Assembly (NCBI RefSeq): GCF_050122995.1
Contig: NZ_JBNLIA010000015.1
Coordinates: forward strand, 69,228-133,227
Origin: Haloparvum alkalitolerans
Lineage (GTDB): Archaea; Halobacteriota; Halobacteria; Halobacteriales; Haloferacaceae
DNA: 64,000 nucleotides
Direction: 5' to 3'
How positions within the stretch are numbered: the first letter of the stretch is position 1; each line of letters starts with the position of its first letter. The notes beneath the pieces were generated by a model. It worked only from the letters and a program-made list of their open reading frames with translations. It had not been told where the DNA came from and ran no database searches. Shown here in pieces: positions 59,625 to 64,000 of the stretch. The position numbers and the translations under genes were made by a program.

Positions 59625-60595
59625 ACGGCCGCGGTCACCCCCGCGAGCGCGACCGCGGTCCAGCCCGCTCGCCCGACGAGGCGAACCCCGTCGGCGGCCG
59701 TCTCGACGTCGGGCAGATCCCGGTCGGGGTTCAGGTCGTAGGCGCCCGGCTTCCGGAGGCGCACGTCGAGGGCGGCCGCCGCGGTCGCCATCGGCCACCC
59801 GGAGTTCGGCGAGGCGGGAACGCGAGCCCACTCGCGGGCCCGGGCGACGGCGCCCGGCGACCGCGCCGCCACTCCGAGACAGAGCGCGCTCGTCCGAGCG
59901 GGGAGCCACATGACCGCGTCGTCGAGACGCGCGGGCGCCCGCCCCGCCCGCTTCTCGCGGTAGCCGAGCATGGAGTCGAGCGTGTTCACCCCCTTCACCC
60001 ACGCCGCGGCGGCGGCGGCGAGCGGGAGCGCGAGGAACGGCGTCGACGCGCCGAGAAGCGACGCCCCGGCCGCCGCCAGCGAGAACGCCAGCAGTGGCGC
60101 GACCAGTCCGTCGGCGAGGTTCTCCGCGGCGCTCTCGACGGCGGCCGAGCGCACCGCCGCCGCGGAGAGGTCGCTCGGGTCGCGGCCGGCCAGCGCCGGG
60201 AGCGCGTCCCGCGCCGCGTCGAGGTCCGTCGCCGACAGCGCCACCACCTCGCTCGCGGCGTCCAGCAGCATCCGCAGGCTCGAACAGGAGAACAGCACCA
60301 GCCCGGCGAGGACGGCGGCGGCTGCGGTCGCGACGGGGAGGCCGAGTCCCCGCGGAGCGACGCCGGCCGCGAGGGCGCCGCCGGCCCACACCACGGCGGC
60401 GGCCGCGCCGGCGAACGCGAGCGGGAACGCCGCGGCGGCGAGGAGGCCGGCGAGCGCGGAGCCGCGGAAGCGGCGGTCGACGGCGCCGACGGGCTTGCCG
60501 AGCCAGACCACGGGGTGCAGGCGCGCCGGCGGCTCCGCGAACAGACGGTCGAGAACCGCCGCGAGCGCGACCGCGGCGGCGGCCGCGGCGGGCAC
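59621..60595 (-). CDS. cbiB: Adenosylcobinamide-phosphate synthase
   Basis: 324-residue membrane protein that adds aminopropanol (phosphate) to adenosylcobyric acid. Family marks are LDRLFAEPPARLHPVVWLGK, AAVESAAENLADGLVAPLL and the NTLDSMLGYR segment with SPNSGWPMATAAAALDV. Start is GTG at 60595, just 1 bp after the HAD gene stop. First of the three cobalamin genes; it overlaps cobS by ATGA. Confidence 0.93.
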   Translation of the reverse strand: MPAAAAAAVALAAVLDRLFAEPPARLHPVVWLGKPVGAVDRRFRGSALAGLLAAAAFPLAFAGAAAAVVWAGGALAAGVAPRGLGLPVATAAAAVLAGLVLFSCSSLRMLLDAASEVVALSATDLDAARDALPALAGRDPSDLSAAAVRSAAVESAAENLADGLVAPLLAFSLAAAGASLLGASTPFLALPLAAAAAAWVKGVNTLDSMLGYREKRAGRAPARLDDAVMWLPARTSALCLGVAARSPGAVARAREWARVPASPNSGWPMATAAAALDVRLRKPGAYDLNPDRDLPDVETAADGVRLVGRAGWTAVALAGVTAAV

Positions 60596-60596
60596 G

Positions 60597-61214
60597 CTAC
60601 GGTGCCTCCAGTCGCTCCGGGAGCCGCGCGAGGGGGGTCTCGGTCACGTCGACGAACCGGCCGCCGAGGTCGGCGACAGCGCCGTCGGCCGTCGGGTCGT
60701 CGCCGACGTGGGTCAGCGCAGCGGGCGCGACGCCCAGTTCGTCGGCGACGCGCTCGAACGCCTTCCGGTGCGGCTTCCGCCAGCCGCAGGCGACGCTCGA
60801 GACGACGGCGTCGAACTCGCCGCGGAGGTCCGCCCGGATCAGGGTCCGCGAGACGAGCTCGGGGACGGAGCAGTTCGAGAGCAGGCCGACCGGGCCGCGC
60901 TCCGCGGCGCTTCGTACGGCCGCGTGCGCGCCCTCTCGGACGGTCACCTCGGGGTCGAACGCCGCGACGACCGCGTGTCGGGCGACGTTCTCCGGCGCGT
61001 CGACGCCGCGGGACGACAGCGCCCGGGCGACGTGTGCGGGGAGCGGAACCTCGGCGCCCTCCGGGGCGTCGACGTGTCGCTCCCCGTAGGCGACGTGCCA
61101 GTCGTCGGGGACGGCCACGTCGCGCGCCTCCAGCTCCCGAGCCACCGCTTCGGCCGGGTCCGTCGGATAGGAGACGTCGACGAGCGTCCCGAACAGGTCG
61201 AACGTTACGGCCAC
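60597..61214 (-). CDS. HAD-family phosphatase in the cobalamin operon
   Basis: 205-residue HAD hydrolase. Motif I is VTFDLFGTLVD (nucleophile D6), motif II LLSNCS, motif III Lys in CGWRKPHRKAF and motif IV HVGDDPTADG. It is 1 bp upstream of cbiB and clearly part of the operon. The late cobalamin pathway needs alpha-ribazole-5-phosphate phosphatase (CobC or CobZ), which is not otherwise visible here, so this protein is a candidate; that is inference from context. Confidence 0.85.
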   Translation of the reverse strand: MAVTFDLFGTLVDVSYPTDPAEAVARELEARDVAVPDDWHVAYGERHVDAPEGAEVPLPAHVARALSSRGVDAPENVARHAVVAAFDPEVTVREGAHAAVRSAAERGPVGLLSNCSVPELVSRTLIRADLRGEFDAVVSSVACGWRKPHRKAFERVADELGVAPAALTHVGDDPTADGAVADLGGRFVDVTETPLARLPERLEAP

Positions 61215-61284
61215 GTTGCCGGCAGTAGGTGGAAGGCCGGGTTGAACCTGTCGGTGGGTTCAGTCCCCGTGGCCGGGGCGGCAT

Positions 61285-62430
61285 TTATCGACCGCGGCCG
61301 TCGAGCGTCTCCGTCAGCACGCGCCGCCAGTTGCGCCACGCCACCTTCTCGACCGCGGGCTCGTCGTAGCCGCGCTCGCGGAGCGCGTCGAGCAGGTCGC
61401 GGAGCCCGGCCACGTCCCCGACGGCGTCGGTGATCGACGCGCCGTCGAAGTCCGATCCGAGCGCGACCGCGTCGACCCCGGCCGCGCCGACCATCGCGTC
61501 AACGTGGTCGACGACCGTGTCGAGTCCGACGGTCGCGTCCCGGTCGCCTTCGGGGTGGAGGTAGCCCGTGCCGAAGGTGAGCCCGACGACGCCGTCGCGC
61601 TCCCCGACTGCCCGGAGCTGCTCGTCGGTGAGGTTCCGGCTGGACGGACAGACCGCGTGCGCGCAGGCGTGGGTCACGACCGGCGGGTCGTCGGAGGCGT
61701 CCAGCACGTCCCAGAACCCGGCCGCGTTGAGGTGCGCGCAGTCGACGACCATCCCGCGCTCGTTGCACGCGCGGACGAGGCACTCACCGGCGTCGGTCAG
61801 CCCCGAACCCGTGTCCGGGGAGGCGTCGTGCAGAAAGGGGACGCCCTCGGCGAAGGCGTTCGGCCGCGACCAGACGAGGCCGACCGAGCGCAGCCCCGCG
61901 GCGTACAGCAGGTCGAGATTCGCGAGGTCCGGGGCGACCGCCGCCGCGCCCTCCAGATGCGGCACCGCGCCGAGGACGTCGCCGGGAGCCTCCAGACACG
62001 CGTCGAGGTCGGCTCCGTCCCGGATCAGCCGGAAGCGGTCGCTCGCGCGGTCCCACCGGTGAAGCGCGGCGAGTTGCTCGAGGACCACGTCGCGGGCGAC
62101 CGCGGGGTCGACCGCGGGCGGCACCTCGCCGGCCGCGTAGTCGACCGACCCCTCCTCGAAGGCGGGGTCCGCGGCGTTCGGGACGAAGGTGGCGAACAGC
62201 CCCGCCGCGAGCCCCGCCTCGAGCGCGCGCGGGAGGTCGAGGTGGCCGCCCGCACCGCCCTCCAGAAACGCCGCGTCGACGCCGGGGACGTTCTCGGGGG
62301 CGACCCCGACCTCCGCGGCGGCCTCGGTCCGCCTGTCCCCGTCGGTACAGCGCAGGACGGTGTCGTTGTGCCCGTCGATCAGGGAGACGCGCTCGCCGTC
62401 GAGGTGGAGGTCCGCACGACGCCCCGCCAT
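61285..62430 (-). CDS. M19 membrane-dipeptidase-family protein
   Basis: 381-residue renal-dipeptidase-like TIM barrel. Zinc-site motifs are LIDGHNDTVLR near the N terminus, MVVDCAHLNAAGFW, VTHACAHAVCPSSRNLTDEQL and a DGVVGLTFG barrel strand; the C-terminal SDFDGA supplies the last Asp. No signal peptide, so it is probably cytoplasmic. It begins exactly where the M24 gene stops (TGA then ATG), so the two are one operon. Substrates may be dipeptides. Confidence 0.9.
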   Translation of the reverse strand: MAGRRADLHLDGERVSLIDGHNDTVLRCTDGDRRTEAAAEVGVAPENVPGVDAAFLEGGAGGHLDLPRALEAGLAAGLFATFVPNAADPAFEEGSVDYAAGEVPPAVDPAVARDVVLEQLAALHRWDRASDRFRLIRDGADLDACLEAPGDVLGAVPHLEGAAAVAPDLANLDLLYAAGLRSVGLVWSRPNAFAEGVPFLHDASPDTGSGLTDAGECLVRACNERGMVVDCAHLNAAGFWDVLDASDDPPVVTHACAHAVCPSSRNLTDEQLRAVGERDGVVGLTFGTGYLHPEGDRDATVGLDTVVDHVDAMVGAAGVDAVALGSDFDGASITDAVGDVAGLRDLLDALRERGYDEPAVEKVAWRNWRRVLTETLDGRGR

Positions 62431-63606
62431 TCAGATCGTGTTCGACTCGATGTCGCGCGGGAAGTGCGTCAGCCACTCGACGCCGGTCTCGGTGATGGCG
62501 ATGGTGTCGGAGTGGCGGTAGCCGTACTCGTCGGTGTAGATCCCCGGCTCGATGGTGTAGATGTGGCCGGGCGCCATCTCGACGTCCGCGCCGTCGTAGC
62601 GCTCGTCCCAGCCGCGGTCGATGTACGGCGGTTCGTGGCCGCCGAGGCCGATGTTGTGGCCGGTGTGGTGCTGGAGGAGGTCCGCGATCCCCTGCTCGTC
62701 CGCGTACGCGAACACCTGCTCGTCGACGTGCGAGACCGGGACGCTCGGCCCGAGCGCGTCGATGGCGACCTCCTGTGCCTCCTTCATCAGTTCGAAGTAG
62801 TGTTCCTGCTCGTCGGTGTAGTCGCCGACGAACATGGTGCGCTCCAGCTCGGAGTTGTAGCCGTCGACGTTCGCGGACGCGCCCGTGATCAGCACGTCGC
62901 CCTCCGCGAGGCGCTCGTTGGGCGTGTGGCCGTGCGGGAGCGCGGTCTCGGCGCCGGAGATGTAGCCGGCGTGGACCGGGCCGCTCCCCCGGACGCGGAC
63001 GCTGTAGGTGTCCCCGAGCGCGTCCAGCATCGCGCGCGAGGCGTCCGTCGACGCGCGCTGTGAGACGGTCGCGGGGTGGGCGCCGACCTCGGTGTAGTCC
63101 GCGAGGTAGCGGTGGCCGAGGTTCGCCCACTTGGCCGACTCGCGGACGAGGTCGACCTCCGCGTCGGTCTTCTCCCAGCGCATGCGGTCGACCCACGACT
63201 GCGTCTCCACGTCGAGGAACTCCGACAGCGCCGGCCCCTCGTAGCCCATCACGCCCGGCGCGCCGTCGCCGTCGGCCGCGACCGCCGCGACGTCGAGCCC
63301 CCGGAGCATCTCCACCGCGGTCTCGATGGGCTTCCCGCCCGGATAGTCGAAGTAGTGATGCACCGCGTCGATCCGGGGGTTCGGCTCGACGCGCTCGACC
63401 TCCAACCGGGGGACCGTCACCGCCACGCGGTCGTCGGTCACCGCGAGCACGACCGGGCGCTCGGTCTGGATGTGGTGGAAGCCGGTGAGGTACTCGATGC
63501 TGGTCGCGCCGAACCAGACGCCCGCGTCCGCATCCGTGTCCGCGAGCTTGCCGCGGATCTCCGCGAGTCGGGCGTCGAACTCCGTCTCCGGAAGCCGTGT
63601 TGCCAT
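62431..63606 (-). CDS. M24-family protein with eroded metal site (creatinase-like)
   Basis: 391 residues: an N-terminal creatinase/prolidase N domain (about 1-145) and a pita-bread domain. Of the five metal ligands, H317 (TGHNIGLGGH) and E353 (TIEPGIY) remain. The first Asp is replaced around T241 (LITGASANVDGY), the second is Glu (E253 in NSELERT) and the last Glu is Ser (S366 in RHSDTIAITETG). This matches creatinase more than an active Xaa-Pro peptidase. Start ATG at 63606; the longer frame crosses the repeat element. First gene of the pair with the dipeptidase. Confidence 0.85.
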   Translation of the reverse strand: MATRLPETEFDARLAEIRGKLADTDADAGVWFGATSIEYLTGFHHIQTERPVVLAVTDDRVAVTVPRLEVERVEPNPRIDAVHHYFDYPGGKPIETAVEMLRGLDVAAVAADGDGAPGVMGYEGPALSEFLDVETQSWVDRMRWEKTDAEVDLVRESAKWANLGHRYLADYTEVGAHPATVSQRASTDASRAMLDALGDTYSVRVRGSGPVHAGYISGAETALPHGHTPNERLAEGDVLITGASANVDGYNSELERTMFVGDYTDEQEHYFELMKEAQEVAIDALGPSVPVSHVDEQVFAYADEQGIADLLQHHTGHNIGLGGHEPPYIDRGWDERYDGADVEMAPGHIYTIEPGIYTDEYGYRHSDTIAITETGVEWLTHFPRDIESNTI

Positions 63607-63676
63607 ACCGCCCGGATCCGCGACCGCGGAGTAAAAACGTGGGGAACCGGCCGCGAACGCCCCTTTGACGAAAAAC

Positions 63677-64000
63677 GCGATACTGGGTATAGAGATGGTT
63701 TTTTGTCTGTTTTCTGTCACTGGGCGGTGTTTTTGTGACTGTTGCCGATCCTGCTGATCTGGACAGCACCACCCAGAAAGCCCCAGCCGGCTCGACCGGC
63801 CGCGCCTCGCTGCGCTCCTCGCTCTCCGCAACGCCCGCTGCGGTGCTTACGTCGTCGGGGCCGGATCGAGCCGACTGCCCCTTTCAGTCCCACCCACCGC
63901 GACCGCTCTGCACCGCCATCGCCCCGCAGCCTCGCACCTCCCCAGCCTCGGCGGCGGCGCGGCCGCGAAACCGCACCGCACCGTAGGCGGCCGCGCCGCC
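63677..64000 (+). repeat. Three-hairpin intergenic element, copy F (forward), cut by the window end
   Basis: Fills the last 394 bp (63607-64000). Leader GCGATACTGGGTATAG (63677-63692) and GTCTGTTTTCTGTC (63705-63718) are exact matches to copy A. Then GATCTGGACAGCACCACCCA, AGCCGGCT (63785-63792), H1 closed by CCGGCC 63796-63801 with GGCCGG 63859-63864, AGCCGACT (63869-63876), GCCCCTTTCAGTCCCACC, CTCCCCAGCCTCG and H2 (63953-63966/63987-64000, 14 bp perfect). H3 lies beyond the window. It is divergent from the M24 gene. Confidence 0.78.

Noticed and set aside
63607..63831. N-terminal extension of the M24 protein
   Set aside because: It runs through the three-hairpin element, whose conserved DNA sequence recurs elsewhere in non-coding gaps. 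The family N terminus fits the ATG at 63606.
1..64000. tRNA, rRNA and insertion-sequence genes
   Set aside because: I looked through all intergenic gaps for cloverleaf arms with GGTTCGAATCC-type T loops, rRNA-like stretches and transposase motifs and saw none; a covariance search could still find a degenerate case.

Overview
The window is haloarchaeal chromosome, most like Halorubrum or a close relative. The evidence is high GC with GC-rich third codon positions, very acidic proteins, leaderless-type promoters close to start codons, halocyanins, the CdrL/CdrS/FtsZ2 division cluster, aIF2-beta with a C-terminal TRAM domain, archaeal ribosomal proteins L37Ae and L15e, and a Tat-type lipoprotein sugar-binding protein. 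I found no rRNA, tRNA, insertion sequence, prophage or CRISPR array.

Layout. 0-13 kb is core informational DNA: a stress protein, alanyl-tRNA editing, diphthamide synthesis, Pcc1-RpoP-L37Ae, tRNA thiolation (NcsA), the CdrL-CdrS-FtsZ2 locus and aIF2-beta. 14-20 kb is a respiratory cluster of halocyanin, split cytochrome b and small membrane proteins, with no Rieske gene. 20-27 kb holds an M28 peptidase, a DUF420 protein, a queuosine-precursor transporter with its own small regulator, L15e and the E1 enzyme UbaA. 27-38 kb is a starch/maltodextrin island: two permeases and a binding protein, a cyclomaltodextrinase-like enzyme, the ABC ATPase, a GH15 glucoamylase-like enzyme and a TrmB-family regulator. 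38-41 kb has Rio2, a lipoate-ligase-like protein, endonuclease IV and an MGMT-like protein without its cysteine. 41-48 kb carries trpCBA and the archaeal route into aromatic amino acids. 48-58 kb has peptidases, a second halocyanin and an unusual threonine-synthase-like protein. 58-61 kb is the cobalamin operon cobY-cobS-cbiB plus a HAD phosphatase. 61-63.6 kb is a dipeptidase/M24 pair.

The most unexpected content is non-coding. Five well-preserved copies and at least two remnants of one intergenic element lie at 13.1-14.0, 32.7-32.9, 41.2-41.3, 46.4-46.9, 57.7-58.0 and 63.7-64.0 kb. Short conserved linkers separate three hairpins. The hairpin stems differ in sequence from copy to copy but remain perfectly or almost perfectly paired. 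This is the pattern expected of a conserved structure (an RNA or a folded-DNA mobile element), not of drifting spacer DNA.

Other points worth attention are enzyme homologues that have lost key residues (threonine synthase without its PLP lysine, MGMT without its cysteine, M24 without three metal ligands), palindromes that look like operators for the division regulators and for trp, a motif shared by two maltodextrin promoters, and an 89-bp stretch identical between the two halocyanin genes.
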